Shown here piece after piece: positions 52,077 through 61,356 of a stretch of DNA of 62,148 nt. The stretch's first letter is position 1, and the number at the start of each line of letters is the position of its first letter. Under the pieces are notes generated by a model that was not told where the DNA came from, did not search any database, and saw only the letters and a list, made by a program, of their open reading frames with translations. The position numbers were made by a program, and so were the translations under genes. This stretch comes from an uncultured Mediterranea sp. (GTDB lineage: Bacteria; Bacteroidota; Bacteroidia; Bacteroidales; Bacteroidaceae), in assembly GCF_902493215.1 (NCBI RefSeq), contig NZ_CABUOL010000018.1, positions 1 through 62,148 on the forward strand, given 5' to 3'.

Positions 52077-52832
52077 TTACACCATAAAATCTTTCCGACG
52101 CAATACAAAACTGTTACTCAAATACTTCTCACGTACAATCTGATTCTCGGCCAGTTCTTCGGGTGTACCTTGGAACAGAATCTTTCCTTCGAAAAGCAAA
52201 TAGGCGCGACTGGTAATACTCAGCGTCTCCTGTACATTATGGTCGGTAATCAGAATACCGATGTTCCTGTCCTTCAGTTTCCAGACAATCTGCTGGATGT
52301 CTTCCACCGCAATGGGGTCTACACCGGCAAAAGGTTCGTCCAGCATGATGAACTTGGGGTCAATGGCCAGGCAACGGGCAATCTCCGTACGACGCCTCTC
52401 ACCTCCCGAAAGTTGGTTACCCTTGTTCTTACGCACTTTCTGAAGACGAAACTCGGCAATCAGGCTTTCCAACTTGTCCTTCTGATAATCCAAGGGTTTG
52501 TTGGTCATTTCAAGAACAGAAGCAATGTTGTCTTCCACACTCATCTGGCGGAATACGGAAGCCTCTTGTGCCAAATAACCGATTCCCGTCTGCGCACGTT
52601 TGTAGACAGGATAATTGGTAATGTCAAGGTCATCGAGAAAAATGCGTCCTTCATTCGGCGTAATCAATCCAACCGTCATATAGAACGACGTTGTCTTACC
52701 TGCTCCATTCGGTCCCAGCAATCCGACGATTTCGCCCTGCTTGACATCGAACGAAACATGACTCACTACGGTACGTTTCCCGTATTTCTTCACCAGATCT
52801 TCCGTGCGAAGCACCATCTTCTTCTCTTCCAT
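52077..52832 (-). CDS. lptB: LPS export ABC transporter ATP-binding protein LptB
   Basis: 251 residues. The cytoplasmic ATPase that powers LptB2FG extraction of lipopolysaccharide. Walker A is GPNGAGKTT, the signature is LSGGERRRTEIARCLA, Walker B is FIMLDEPFAGVDP, and the switch His is in ITDHNVQET. The strong PFAGVDPIAV and HNVQETL context separates LptB from amino-acid ABC proteins. The start is the ATG at 52832 (MEEKKMVLRT), with the ATG at 52817 an alternative; the open frame to 52895 crosses the promoter. It is divergent from mlaE, with paired promoters in the 77-base gap. The HTCS gene begins 59 bases downstream. Confidence 0.93.
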   Translation of the reverse strand: MEEKKMVLRTEDLVKKYGKRTVVSHVSFDVKQGEIVGLLGPNGAGKTTSFYMTVGLITPNEGRIFLDDLDITNYPVYKRAQTGIGYLAQEASVFRQMSVEDNIASVLEMTNKPLDYQKDKLESLIAEFRLQKVRKNKGNQLSGGERRRTEIARCLAIDPKFIMLDEPFAGVDPIAVEDIQQIVWKLKDRNIGILITDHNVQETLSITSRAYLLFEGKILFQGTPEELAENQIVREKYLSNSFVLRRKDFMV

Positions 52833-52850
52833 ACTTGCGTTAATTTGCCG

Positions 52851-52888
52851 CAAATGTAACAAAAATAAAAGATAAAGCCGTACATTTG
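52851..52888. promoter_or_regulatory. Back-to-back promoters of lptB and mlaE
   Basis: TACATTTG occurs on the minus strand at 52858-52851 (toward lptB) and on the plus strand at 52881-52888 (toward mlaE). The boxes are 22 bases apart and identical, so the two upstream polymerase-contact regions overlap and the two promoters may compete. Confidence 0.65.
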
Positions 52889-52909
52889 CACACAAATACT
52901 TATTAGATT

Positions 52910-53653
52910 ATGATAAAGGCTCTAAGAACGGTTGGAAGATACTTCATGCTGATGGGACGCACATTCTCACGTCCCGAACGCATGCGCATGTTCTTCCGCC
53001 AATACCTCAACGAAATAGAAAAGCTGGGCGTAAACTCCATCGGTATCGTACTGCTGATATCGTTCTTCATCGGCGCCGTCATCACTATCCAAATCAAGCT
53101 GAATATCGAAAGTCCTTGGATGCCAAGATGGACAGTAGGATATGTGACACGCGAGATCCTGTTACTGGAGTTTTCTTCGTCCATCATGTGTCTGATTCTA
53201 GCTGGTAAGGTAGGATCGAACATCGCTTCCGAATTGGGCAGTATGCGTGTCACACAGCAGATTGACGCACTGGAGATTATGGGTGTGAACTCTGCCAGTT
53301 ATCTGATACTGCCTAAAATCTTTGCAATGGTCACAACCATTCCGCTATTGGTAATATTCAGCATCTTCTCCGGCATCATCGGTGCTTTCGGTACCTGCTG
53401 GTTTGGCGGCATCATGACTGCAACAGATTTGGAATATGGTCTGCAATACATGTTTGTTGAATGGTTTATTTGGTGCGGTATCATCAAATCCTTGTTTTTT
53501 GCCTTCATCATTGCCAGTGTATCGGCCTTTTTCGGTTATACGGTAGACGGCGGTTCTATCGAGGTAGGCAAAGCCTCGACCGACTCGGTAGTAACCAGCA
53601 GTGTACTGATTCTTTTTGCCGACCTGATACTGACCCAACTGCTGATGGGCTAA
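52910..53653 (+). CDS. mlaE: MlaE-family ABC transporter permease
   Basis: 247 residues. The inner-membrane permease of the Mla/MCE lipid transport system, which moves phospholipids between the membranes. About five hydrophobic segments are visible (for example IGIVLLISFFIGAVITIQIKL and ILPKIFAMVTTIPLLVIFSIF), with the family-typical SELGSMRVTQQIDALEIMG cytoplasmic loop. The start is the ATG at 52910, only about 14 bases after the predicted start of transcription. It is followed by mlaF after 31 bases. An MlaD-like (MCE) gene is not in the window. Confidence 0.9.
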   Translation: MIKALRTVGRYFMLMGRTFSRPERMRMFFRQYLNEIEKLGVNSIGIVLLISFFIGAVITIQIKLNIESPWMPRWTVGYVTREILLLEFSSSIMCLILAGKVGSNIASELGSMRVTQQIDALEIMGVNSASYLILPKIFAMVTTIPLLVIFSIFSGIIGAFGTCWFGGIMTATDLEYGLQYMFVEWFIWCGIIKSLFFAFIIASVSAFFGYTVDGGSIEVGKASTDSVVTSSVLILFADLILTQLLMG

Positions 53654-53684
53654 GCCATCTTTATTGAATATTAAATCAAAGAAT

Positions 53685-54455
53685 ATGATAGAACTGAAAG
53701 GACTCTGCAAGTCATTCGAAGGGAAAGACGTACTGACCGACATCAGCGCCACTTTTGAAAACGGTAAAACCAACCTGATTATCGGTCAAAGCGGATCGGG
53801 AAAAACGGTACTGATGAAGTGTATTGTAGGGTTGTTGACTCCTGAACGGGGCGAGTTGCTCTATGATAACCGCAATTTCCTGGTAATGGACAAAAAAGAG
53901 AAAAAAGCCCTGCGGAGAGAAATGGGAATGATATTCCAAAGTGCTGCCCTATTCGATTCCATGACAGTATTGGAGAATGTAATGTTTCCTCTGAACATGT
54001 TCAGCAATGATACCCTGCGCGAACGGACACGCCGTGCCATGTTCTGCCTGGACCGCGTCAATCTGACAGAAGCCAAAGACAAATTTCCCGGTGAGATAAG
54101 CGGTGGTATGCAAAAACGTGTAGCCATAGCCCGTGCTATCGCATTGAATCCACAATATCTGTTCTGTGACGAGCCAAACTCCGGTCTGGATCCGAAAACT
54201 TCGCTTGTGATTGACGGGCTGATTCAGGACATCACCCGTGAATACAATATGACCACCCTCATCAATACCCACGACATGAACTCAGTAATGGGTATCGGTG
54301 AAAAAATTATCTATATTTATCAGGGACACAAGGAATGGGAAGGTAGTAAGGACGACATCTTTACATCGACCAATGAACGGCTGAACAACTTCATTTTCGC
54401 TTCTGATCTGTTCCGCAAAGTAAGAGAGGTTGAAATACAAAACATTGAAGGATAA
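53685..54455 (+). CDS. mlaF: MlaF-like ABC transporter ATP-binding protein
   Basis: 256 residues. The ATPase partner of MlaE. Walker A is GQSGSGKTV, the signature is ISGGMQKRVAIARAIA, and Walker B is YLFCDEPNSGLDP; MGMIFQSAALFDSMTVLENV and the switch His in NTHDMNS are typical of MlaF. The start is the ATG at 53685; the TTG at 53664 is rejected. It ends the operon, and a stem-loop follows 4 bases after the stop. Confidence 0.92.
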   Translation: MIELKGLCKSFEGKDVLTDISATFENGKTNLIIGQSGSGKTVLMKCIVGLLTPERGELLYDNRNFLVMDKKEKKALRREMGMIFQSAALFDSMTVLENVMFPLNMFSNDTLRERTRRAMFCLDRVNLTEAKDKFPGEISGGMQKRVAIARAIALNPQYLFCDEPNSGLDPKTSLVIDGLIQDITREYNMTTLINTHDMNSVMGIGEKIIYIYQGHKEWEGSKDDIFTSTNERLNNFIFASDLFRKVREVEIQNIEG

Positions 54456-54459
54456 AAAA

Positions 54460-54486
54460 GGCGGTCGGGAAAAACTCCGGCCGCCT
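54460..54486 (+). terminator. Stem-loop after mlaF
   Basis: AGGCGGTCGG and CCGGCCGCCT pair with one G-T pair around a 7-base loop, directly after the mlaF stop. The T tract that follows is weak. Confidence 0.65.
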
Positions 54487-54603
54487 GTTCCAACTAAAAC
54501 CAGTTAATAGAATTGACTATATCATCGCGACATATATGCAACTGTTCCTTCTTTGGGGAACAATTCTTCAATTCGCAACAAATATACACGATAGCTTCCA
54601 AAC

Positions 54604-54624
54604 AAAAATCACGGGAAACCGTGA
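54604..54624 (-). terminator. Terminator of the response-regulator operon
   Basis: On the minus strand TCACGG-TTTC-CCGTGA forms a tight tetraloop hairpin followed by TTTTTG. It lies 28 bases after the response-regulator stop. Confidence 0.75.
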
Positions 54625-54651
54625 CAGTATAAAAAAGAGTATAAAAAAAGC

Positions 54652-55305
54652 TCAATGGATGTCAATCCAACCGGAAGCTACTGCTTTCATAACCAAATCA
54701 ATACTATTTTTCGCGTCAAATTTGTTGATAAGCCGACGACGAAAAGTCTCTACTGTATTCTCTGTCACATTTAAACTGGAAGCTATTTCAAGCGTACTCA
54801 TCCCCTGTGCAATGGCCCTCAATACTTCAAGTTCACGATTGGTAGGTTTATCCTTAGCATGCATCCGTGCTGAACTGCGATGAAGTTGCTGGCGAATCGA
54901 CTCAAAACGAGCACAAGTATAACTTTCTCCTTCCAAGACTCGCAATACAGCCGCTTCCATCTCACTACTGTCCACACTTTTCAGTAGAATAGCATTCACA
55001 CCACTTTTAGCCAACCGATTGACCATCCAAACTTCCTCATGCATGGTATTGATTATAATGCGGGCATCGGCATTCAACTGACGTATCAATGCAATGAGAT
55101 CAAAGCCTGACATATCCGGCATGCTTACATCCAGGATGTAAAGATCGTAGTCACGCTTGGCTATCAGTGCGGACGCTTTCGTTCCTGATGTCACAGCATC
55201 GGCTACACAAACTCCAGGTATGCGATTTAACACACGACAAATTCCCTCGAGTATCAGGCTATGATCGTCAACGACAAGAATTTCCGCAACACTCTTCTCT
55301 TCCAT
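54652..55305 (-). CDS. NarL/LuxR-type response regulator
   Basis: 217 residues. A cytoplasmic transcription regulator. The receiver domain (about 8-125) has the phospho-acceptor Asp59 (LYILDVSMPDMSG) and an acidic VVDDH at 11-15. The C-terminal LuxR helix-turn-helix (about 150-210) reads TNRELEVLRAIAQGMSTLE...NVTENTVETFRRRL. The start is the ATG at 55305, 5 bases after the sensor kinase stop, so the two are translated from one message. The target genes are unknown. Confidence 0.93.
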   Translation of the reverse strand: MEEKSVAEILVVDDHSLILEGICRVLNRIPGVCVADAVTSGTKASALIAKRDYDLYILDVSMPDMSGFDLIALIRQLNADARIIINTMHEEVWMVNRLAKSGVNAILLKSVDSSEMEAAVLRVLEGESYTCARFESIRQQLHRSSARMHAKDKPTNRELEVLRAIAQGMSTLEIASSLNVTENTVETFRRRLINKFDAKNSIDLVMKAVASGWIDIH

Positions 55306-55310
55306 AACAG

Positions 55311-57533
55311 TTAATTTTCAAAATTATCCAAACTAACACATACATGAATTTTCGTACCCGCTCCAAGTGCCGTATTGACGGTCAAGGTTCCACCAATGGC
55401 CTGTACCCGCTGGGCTATATTACGCAAACCGATTCCTTTGCTACGCCGAGAAGCATCGAAACCACAACCATCATCTGCAACCTCTATAGAAACCACTTGT
55501 TGTTCGAGAGCAAGACGCACACGAATCATCGTTGCAGACGCATGCTTCACTGCATTTCCCACCGCTTCCTGCACAATACGATAAAACTCAAAACTCAAAG
55601 CCTGCGGCAACAAAGTCCAATCAACTCCATCAGTAGCTTCATAAGATATGGAAAGTGTCGCAGGCAACTGGAGATGGTGTACATAATCGTCAAGCATCTC
55701 ATGAAGTGTTGCGTATTGAAAGACGGGAGGCATCAACTCATGAGAAATCGTACGCAGACGTTGTCGGGTTTCTTCAAGTAGTCCCAACTGACGATCGAAA
55801 ACTCCGGTAGCAGCAGCTTCAGAAGAACGAACCTCCATACTGAGCGCCAGCAGGTTGTTACAAACATCATCGTGCAGTTCGGTAGCAATACGCGTTCGTT
55901 CACTTTCAAGTCCATCAATATATCGCCGGGTAAGACGCTGCTCAGTTTCTTGTTGAAGAGCGAGGAATTGTTGTTCCTTTTGCCCGACAGCCTGAGCCAA
56001 ACGAGCCATTTTAGTACGTTGCCGCTGTCGGGTATAAAGCAGAAAGACCAGTACAATCAACAATACCCCCATAGCAGTACCGAAAATAATACGACGTTCC
56101 AAAGAACGGGCATGTTCTTCTGCACGCATCTGCTCAAGACGCAAAATTTCCAGTTCTTTTTCTTTCATTCCGTATTTGACCGAGAAATACGTCAAACGAC
56201 TGGTATTCTCTTCCTGAAACATGGAATCGCGCAATGCATAGGCTTTCTGAAGATTCTGTAAAGCGTCTTCTTCCCTATGTATGGCTCGATAACAGCTGGA
56301 CAAATCAGCATAAAGTTTATAATCCTGTGTGTCACGGTAGCCGGCATTAAGCATTTCAACCAACTTTTTATAATAAGAAATAGCTTCAGCATAATGCCCC
56401 TGACTTTGCAGCACCACTCCTTTCACACGATAGTAACGATAAAACTCGACATCTGTATGCATTTCAGATGTCAAACGATCGAGTTTCTGCAAATAACCGG
56501 CTGCAATATCCTCCTTTCCAATTTGAACATAAATATTGGCCAGGAAACTATATGCTTCACACAAGCGACGGCGATTATTAATCTTCTCAAGCAAAGCTGC
56601 CGCCTGAAGAAGATGTGCTATTCCCTCCCGTTCACGACCTTTGATGGAGCATTTCACAATCCCAAGATTCACCAGACAAGTACCTTTCATATGATCGTTT
56701 CCAAGCCGATTGGCATATTCCAATGCCTTTTGGGACATGATCACCGCTTCATCATACTGCTTCCACTCACTGTACACAGTAGAAAGGTTACCATAGATAT
56801 AAGCAGCTGTTCTATAGTTGTTCTGTGCCTCACACAAACGAAGCGCCTCTTCAAAATGGCTTAAACATTCTGCCAACTTACGCTGACGGCGATAAAGAGT
56901 CCCCAACTGATTGAGGTTCTCAATCAACATGGCAGTATCACCCGCAACTTCAGAAGCCATACGGGCCCGTTCAGTATAGACCAAAGCTGAATCGGTCTGC
57001 CCTTCATATAAAAAAGAACTGGCGTAGTTTGTAAGCATCGTCCGATAAGTTTCTCCCAATTCAGATATTCCGCGAGCAGCAGCCAGCCCTTTGCTCAGAT
57101 AATAACGCGCCGAATCATAATGAGCATCAATATTAAAATAATAAGCCAAGTCGGATACTGATTCTACCAACCAACGACGTTCACCAATACGTTCAGCAAG
57201 AGCAATAGCTTTACGCTTTAAAGCATAACCTCGCTCGTAATCGGCTTGTAGAAAGTGAGCCTCACTTTTCCAAGCATAATATTCCAAGAAACAACGCACA
57301 GATCGGGTACGCAACCCCAATGAATGTAGGGAATCGGCATAGGAAGAAAGTATATCAGCATGATTGCCATTCACATAACAGAACCGACATACTGCAGAAT
57401 AGGTGTCAACAGACGGAGCTGCAATCGCACGATGCAACAGACTATCCAACGTACGATCTTCAGCAGAGCACATTGAACTGTACTGCCACAAAAAAAGCAG
57501 CAGCAAACATAATATTCTTCCGATTCTCCTCAT
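55311..57533 (-). CDS. TPR-containing sensor histidine kinase (HisKA_3 type)
   Basis: About 740 residues. The partner of the NarL-type regulator. A signal sequence (MRRIGRILCLLLLFLWQYSSMCSAE) is followed by a TPR array (about 40-430; e.g. AAYIYGNLSTVYSEWKQYDEAV), so the sensor part is probably periplasmic. One transmembrane helix is near 478-498 (IIFGTAMGVLLIVLVFLLY), then a coiled linker and a HisKA_3 domain with the phospho-His near 551 (ATELHDDVCNNLLALS). The HATPase contains GNAVKHASA and DGCGFD. The ATG at 57533 is chosen as the direct start of the signal peptide; ATG 57551 is an alternative, but it would leave a leader of only about 8 bases. Confidence 0.9.
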   Translation of the reverse strand: MRRIGRILCLLLLFLWQYSSMCSAEDRTLDSLLHRAIAAPSVDTYSAVCRFCYVNGNHADILSSYADSLHSLGLRTRSVRCFLEYYAWKSEAHFLQADYERGYALKRKAIALAERIGERRWLVESVSDLAYYFNIDAHYDSARYYLSKGLAAARGISELGETYRTMLTNYASSFLYEGQTDSALVYTERARMASEVAGDTAMLIENLNQLGTLYRRQRKLAECLSHFEEALRLCEAQNNYRTAAYIYGNLSTVYSEWKQYDEAVIMSQKALEYANRLGNDHMKGTCLVNLGIVKCSIKGREREGIAHLLQAAALLEKINNRRRLCEAYSFLANIYVQIGKEDIAAGYLQKLDRLTSEMHTDVEFYRYYRVKGVVLQSQGHYAEAISYYKKLVEMLNAGYRDTQDYKLYADLSSCYRAIHREEDALQNLQKAYALRDSMFQEENTSRLTYFSVKYGMKEKELEILRLEQMRAEEHARSLERRIIFGTAMGVLLIVLVFLLYTRQRQRTKMARLAQAVGQKEQQFLALQQETEQRLTRRYIDGLESERTRIATELHDDVCNNLLALSMEVRSSEAAATGVFDRQLGLLEETRQRLRTISHELMPPVFQYATLHEMLDDYVHHLQLPATLSISYEATDGVDWTLLPQALSFEFYRIVQEAVGNAVKHASATMIRVRLALEQQVVSIEVADDGCGFDASRRSKGIGLRNIAQRVQAIGGTLTVNTALGAGTKIHVCVSLDNFEN

Positions 57534-57565
57534 AAACCCTTCTTCTGTCATTATAGTATCGGTGG

Positions 57566-57573
57566 CAAATATA
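57566..57573 (-). promoter_or_regulatory. -7 box of the sensor kinase operon
   Basis: TATATTTG on the minus strand. The predicted transcription start near 57559 leaves about 25 bases before the ATG at 57533. Confidence 0.6.
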
Positions 57574-57647
57574 ATTATTCTATACCGAAACAGACAAATT
57601 AGAGAGATTATTTCCGCAGTTAATTTCCATTTTATTCCATCAATATA

Positions 57648-57694
57648 CAAAAAAGAGACAAAGTTCAAGGTATTTCCTTCAACTCTGTCTCTTT
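57648..57694 (-). terminator. Rho-independent terminator of der
   Basis: On the minus strand AAAGAGACAGAGTT pairs with AACTTTGTCTCTTT (one mismatch) and a run of six T follows. It lies 16 bases after the der stop. Confidence 0.9.
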
Positions 57695-57710
57695 GAAGAG
57701 CAAGTTTATT

Positions 57711-59024
57711 TTATTTTTGACGAATATAAATATTGATAGGAGTACCATGCAAACTCCACTTTTCACGCATCTTATTCTCAAGGAAGCGCCGATAAGGCTC
57801 TTTGACATACTGCGGCAAATTAGCGAAGTAAACAAAAGAAGGTACTTGCGTATTAGGCAATTGTGTGATATATTTAATCTTAATATACTTTCCCTTGTTC
57901 GAGGGGGGCGGATAAGCCTCAATCAGAGGAAGCATTTCTTCATTAAGACGGGCAGTAGGTATACGCGTCATACGGTTATTGTACACATCACGAGCTTCTT
58001 CAAGAACTTTAAGAATACGCTGCTTGGTAAGAGCTGATGCAAAAATTATAGGGAAATCGGTAAAAGGAGCAAAACGGTTTCGGATAGCTTCTTCAAAAGT
58101 TTTCATCACTTTGACCGTCTTTTCTTCTACAAGATCCCACTTGTTAACCACAACCACCAATCCTTTTTGATTCTTCTGTATCAATGAAAAAATATTCAAA
58201 TCCTGGCTCTCAATACCTCGCGTAGCATCAAGCATCAAAATACAAACATCCGAATTTTCAATTGCACGGATAGAGCGGATTACAGAATAATATTCAAGAT
58301 CTTCATTCACTTTGTTTTTCTTACGTATACCCGCCGTGTCAACCAGATAGAAATCAAAACCGAACTTATTATAACGAGTATAAATGGAATCACGTGTAGT
58401 ACCAGCTATTTCTGTTACAATGTTTCGCTCTTCTCCAATAAACGCATTGACTATAGATGATTTTCCTGCATTCGGCCTACCTACCACTGCAAATCGGGGG
58501 ATATCCTCATCCAGCAACTCATCCGTCTCCTTACGGAACTTGCTGACAATAAGATCCATCATATCGCCTGTACCACTACCCGTCATTGCTGAGATACAAT
58601 ACGGATCTCCCAAACCCAAACTATAAAATTCTGGCGCATTATACTGCAATTCATTGTTATCAGTTTTGTTTGCAATGAGGAGTACAGGCTTTTTGGCACG
58701 GCGAAGTATCGAAGCGACAGCCATATCCAAGTCTGTCACCCCATTCATTACATCAACAACAAAAAGAATGACATCAGCTTCATCCACAGCCATCAGGACC
58801 TGTTTACGGATTTCTTCTTCAAAAATATCATCCGAATTGACCACCCATCCTCCAGTATCTACCACGGAGAATTCACGTCCCAACCATTCGGCCTTACCAT
58901 ATTGCCGGTCACGCGTAGTACCAGCTTCCTCATTCACTATTGCCTGACGAGTCTTAGTCAAACGATTGAATAAGGTCGACTTGCCCACATTGGGACGTCC
59001 AACTATTGCAACTAAATTTCCCAT
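57711..59024 (-). CDS. der: Ribosome biogenesis GTPase Der (EngA)
   Basis: 437 residues. A tandem GTPase needed for 50S assembly. The first G domain has GRPNVGKS (residues 8-15) and NKTD; the second has GRPNAGKS (about 180) and NKWD. A C-terminal KH-like domain ends the protein. The start is the ATG at 59024 (MGNLVAIVGRPNVGKS); the codon at 59030 is TTG. It follows era after 46 bases and shares the minus strand with it. A strong terminator follows. Confidence 0.97.
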   Translation of the reverse strand: MGNLVAIVGRPNVGKSTLFNRLTKTRQAIVNEEAGTTRDRQYGKAEWLGREFSVVDTGGWVVNSDDIFEEEIRKQVLMAVDEADVILFVVDVMNGVTDLDMAVASILRRAKKPVLLIANKTDNNELQYNAPEFYSLGLGDPYCISAMTGSGTGDMMDLIVSKFRKETDELLDEDIPRFAVVGRPNAGKSSIVNAFIGEERNIVTEIAGTTRDSIYTRYNKFGFDFYLVDTAGIRKKNKVNEDLEYYSVIRSIRAIENSDVCILMLDATRGIESQDLNIFSLIQKNQKGLVVVVNKWDLVEEKTVKVMKTFEEAIRNRFAPFTDFPIIFASALTKQRILKVLEEARDVYNNRMTRIPTARLNEEMLPLIEAYPPPSNKGKYIKIKYITQLPNTQVPSFVYFANLPQYVKEPYRRFLENKMREKWSLHGTPINIYIRQK

Positions 59025-59070
59025 ACTCAAAATTTAAATTATCGACCATCACGGTCGTTGTTCTATTAAA

Positions 59071-59952
59071 CTAATCCAGCTGATAACCAAAGTTACGCAA
59101 TTCTTTATCAGAATTACGCCAATCTTTGTCCACTTTTACAAAAGTTTCCAAAAAAATACTCTTTCCAAAAAACTTTTCCAAATCACGACGGGCCTCAGAG
59201 GCAACCTTCTTCAGTGCACGCCCCTGCTTACCTATAATAATGCCTTTTTGTGATTCACGTTCCACATAAATCACAGCATTGATATGTATATTCGTCGCTT
59301 CTTCCTTAAATTGTTCCACCACCACTTCTACTGAATAAGGAATCTCCTTATCATAGTAAAGCAAAATCTTCTCGCGTATAATCTCATTCACAAAGAAACG
59401 AGCCGGCTTATCAGTCCATTGATCCTTATCAAAATAAGGCGGCGAATCCGGCAACAATTCCTTTACGCGTCTCATCACATAGTCTACATTGAACTTTGTA
59501 GCTGCAGATATCGGAATGATTTCAGCTTTTGGTAGCAACTCTTTCCATTGTTCAACAAGCACAATCAAAGATTCCTGATTGCTTAAATCTATTTTATTAA
59601 TAAGCAAAAGAACAGGAACGTCCATTTTAGATACCTTCTCCACAAACTCATTATGCTTGTCAGGCTTCTCAACCACATCTGTCACATAAAGCAACACATC
59701 AGCATCGGTCAATGCTGATGTTGAAAAATTAAGCATAGACTCCTGCAATTTATAGGAAGGCTTCAGTACACCGGGGGTGTCCGAAAACACAATTTGCATA
59801 TCATCCGTATTATAAATACCCATAATGCGGTGACGAGTTGTCTGAGCTTTGAAGGTTGCAATAGATATTCGTTCGCCTACCAAAGCATTCATCAGCGTAG
59901 ACTTTCCAACATTAGGATTACCCACGATATTTACAAATCCGGCTTTATGCAT
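59071..59952 (-). CDS. era: GTPase Era
   Basis: 293 residues. It binds the 3' end of 16S rRNA during 30S maturation. The G domain has GNPNVGKSTLMN (G1), DTPGVLKP (G3) and NKIDL (G4). The C-terminal KH domain contains GIIIGKQGRALKKVASEAR. The start is the ATG at 59952. It follows fabH after a strong terminator, so it is probably transcribed together with der from its own promoter, which I could not identify. Confidence 0.97.
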   Translation of the reverse strand: MHKAGFVNIVGNPNVGKSTLMNALVGERISIATFKAQTTRHRIMGIYNTDDMQIVFSDTPGVLKPSYKLQESMLNFSTSALTDADVLLYVTDVVEKPDKHNEFVEKVSKMDVPVLLLINKIDLSNQESLIVLVEQWKELLPKAEIIPISAATKFNVDYVMRRVKELLPDSPPYFDKDQWTDKPARFFVNEIIREKILLYYDKEIPYSVEVVVEQFKEEATNIHINAVIYVERESQKGIIIGKQGRALKKVASEARRDLEKFFGKSIFLETFVKVDKDWRNSDKELRNFGYQLD

Positions 59953-59974
59953 AAACTTGTCTATTTAAACTATG

Positions 59975-60014
59975 AAAAAAAAACGCATCGAATTCAGGAA
60001 AATAGGATGCGTTT
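59975..60014 (-). terminator. Rho-independent terminator of fabH
   Basis: On the minus strand AAACGCATC pairs perfectly with GATGCGTTT across 16 bases, followed by about nine T. It lies 22 bases after the fabH stop and ends the DUF177-rpmF-fabH unit. Confidence 0.9.
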
Positions 60015-60036
60015 AATGTTTATATTTTAGGATTGA

Positions 60037-61044
60037 TTACGATTCCTTCTTACCATCATAACCCCACTTAACGTACACAGCTCCCCATGTAAAACCAGCA
60101 CCAAAAGCAGTGAAAATAAGATTATCGCCTTTCTTCAATTTATCTTCAAAATCCCAAATGCAAAGTGGAAGCGTACCGGCACTGGTATTACCATAACGTT
60201 CGATATTAATCATCACTTTCTCATGTGGAACTTCCAACCGATGGGCTACTGCATCAATAATACGGAGATTAGCCTGATGCGGAATTACCCAACTGATATT
60301 ATCTTTATTCAATCCGTTACGCGCTGCAATCTCTGCACTTACATCCGACATGTTCGATACGGCATATTTAAATACCGTCCGCCCCTCTTGATATATATAG
60401 TGCATATGATTATCAATTGTAAAATACGAAGGCGGGCAAACAGAACCTCCAGCTTTCATATGCAAGAACGGAAGTCCTTTACCGTCCGTGCGAAGTATAG
60501 AATCCAAGATTCCATATTCCTCCGTAGTAGGCTCAACCATAAAAGCAGCTGCACCATCACCAAAAATCGGACAAGTAGAACGATCGGTATAATCAACCAT
60601 TGATGACATTTTATCAGCACCAACAATAATTACCTTTTGATATCTACCCGAGCGAACAAAGTTAGCAGCTGTTTCCAGAGCATACAAAAAACCACAACAT
60701 GCAGCCTGCAAATCGAAAGCAAAAGCATTCTTCAGACGAAGCTTGTCACACAAAATTGAGGCCGTAGACGGAAAATGATAATCGGGAGTCGTAGTTGCAA
60801 CAATCACCAAATCAATATCGTCGGGATTGGCACCTGTACGTTGCATCAGCTGCTTGGCAGCCTTGCGAGCCATATAGGAACTTCCCAATCCCTCTTCATT
60901 AAGAATACGTCTTTCCTTCACACCAATACGTGTCATAATCCATTCGTCATTGGTATCCACCATTCTGGATATTTCGTCATTGGTCAAGACGTAGTCAGGA
61001 ACATATCCACCGACCCCTGTAATTACAGCATTTATTTTTTCCAT
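60037..61044 (-). CDS. fabH: 3-oxoacyl-ACP synthase III
   Basis: 335 residues. A thiolase-fold enzyme that condenses acyl-CoA with malonyl-ACP to start fatty-acid synthesis in the cytoplasm. The catalytic Cys116 is in DLQAACCGF; the His is in WVIPHQANLRI and the Asn in ERYGNTSAGT. The start is the ATG at 61044. The order DUF177 - rpmF - fabH is the classic arrangement linking ribosome and lipid synthesis. A 114-base gap with a hairpin separates it from rpmF. Confidence 0.96.
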   Translation of the reverse strand: MEKINAVITGVGGYVPDYVLTNDEISRMVDTNDEWIMTRIGVKERRILNEEGLGSSYMARKAAKQLMQRTGANPDDIDLVIVATTTPDYHFPSTASILCDKLRLKNAFAFDLQAACCGFLYALETAANFVRSGRYQKVIIVGADKMSSMVDYTDRSTCPIFGDGAAAFMVEPTTEEYGILDSILRTDGKGLPFLHMKAGGSVCPPSYFTIDNHMHYIYQEGRTVFKYAVSNMSDVSAEIAARNGLNKDNISWVIPHQANLRIIDAVAHRLEVPHEKVMINIERYGNTSAGTLPLCIWDFEDKLKKGDNLIFTAFGAGFTWGAVYVKWGYDGKKES

Positions 61045-61083
61045 TAAATTCTTCGCTAAAAAACATCTGATAAAGGAATCCGA

Positions 61084-61115
61084 AAAGTCATTCCGACCTC
61101 AATCGGCATGACTTT
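61084..61115 (-). promoter_or_regulatory. Stem-loop between rpmF and fabH
   Basis: AAAGTCAT and ATGACTTT pair perfectly, with CCGA/TCGG pairs inside and one bulge. On the minus strand only four T follow, so it is more likely an mRNA processing or attenuation structure than a strong terminator. Confidence 0.45.
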
Positions 61116-61158
61116 CCAGACACCTCAATACAAGTACAAGTCAAGACTTACTGTTCTA

Positions 61159-61344
61159 TCAAACAGCAGCCTCTTTTTCAATAGCAAGCTTTCCTCTGTA
61201 ATAGCCGCAAGCGCTACATACAGTGTGATACACATGCCATTCGCCACAATTCGGACAAATAGCCAATGTAGGAGCTACAGCTTTATCATGAGTTCTTCTC
61301 TTTGCTGTTCTTGTCTTTGACTGTCTTCTCTTAGGATGTGCCAT
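61159..61344 (-). CDS. rpmF: 50S ribosomal protein L32
   Basis: 61 residues. The start is MAHPKRRQSKTRTAKRRTHDKA, typical of L32. Two CxxC pairs (CPNCGEW and CSACGYY) give the zinc-ribbon form. The ATG at 61344 is 12 bases after the stop of the DUF177 gene, so the two are in one operon. Confidence 0.97.
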   Translation of the reverse strand: MAHPKRRQSKTRTAKRRTHDKAVAPTLAICPNCGEWHVYHTVCSACGYYRGKLAIEKEAAV

Positions 61345-61356
61345 TTTCTTAAAACT

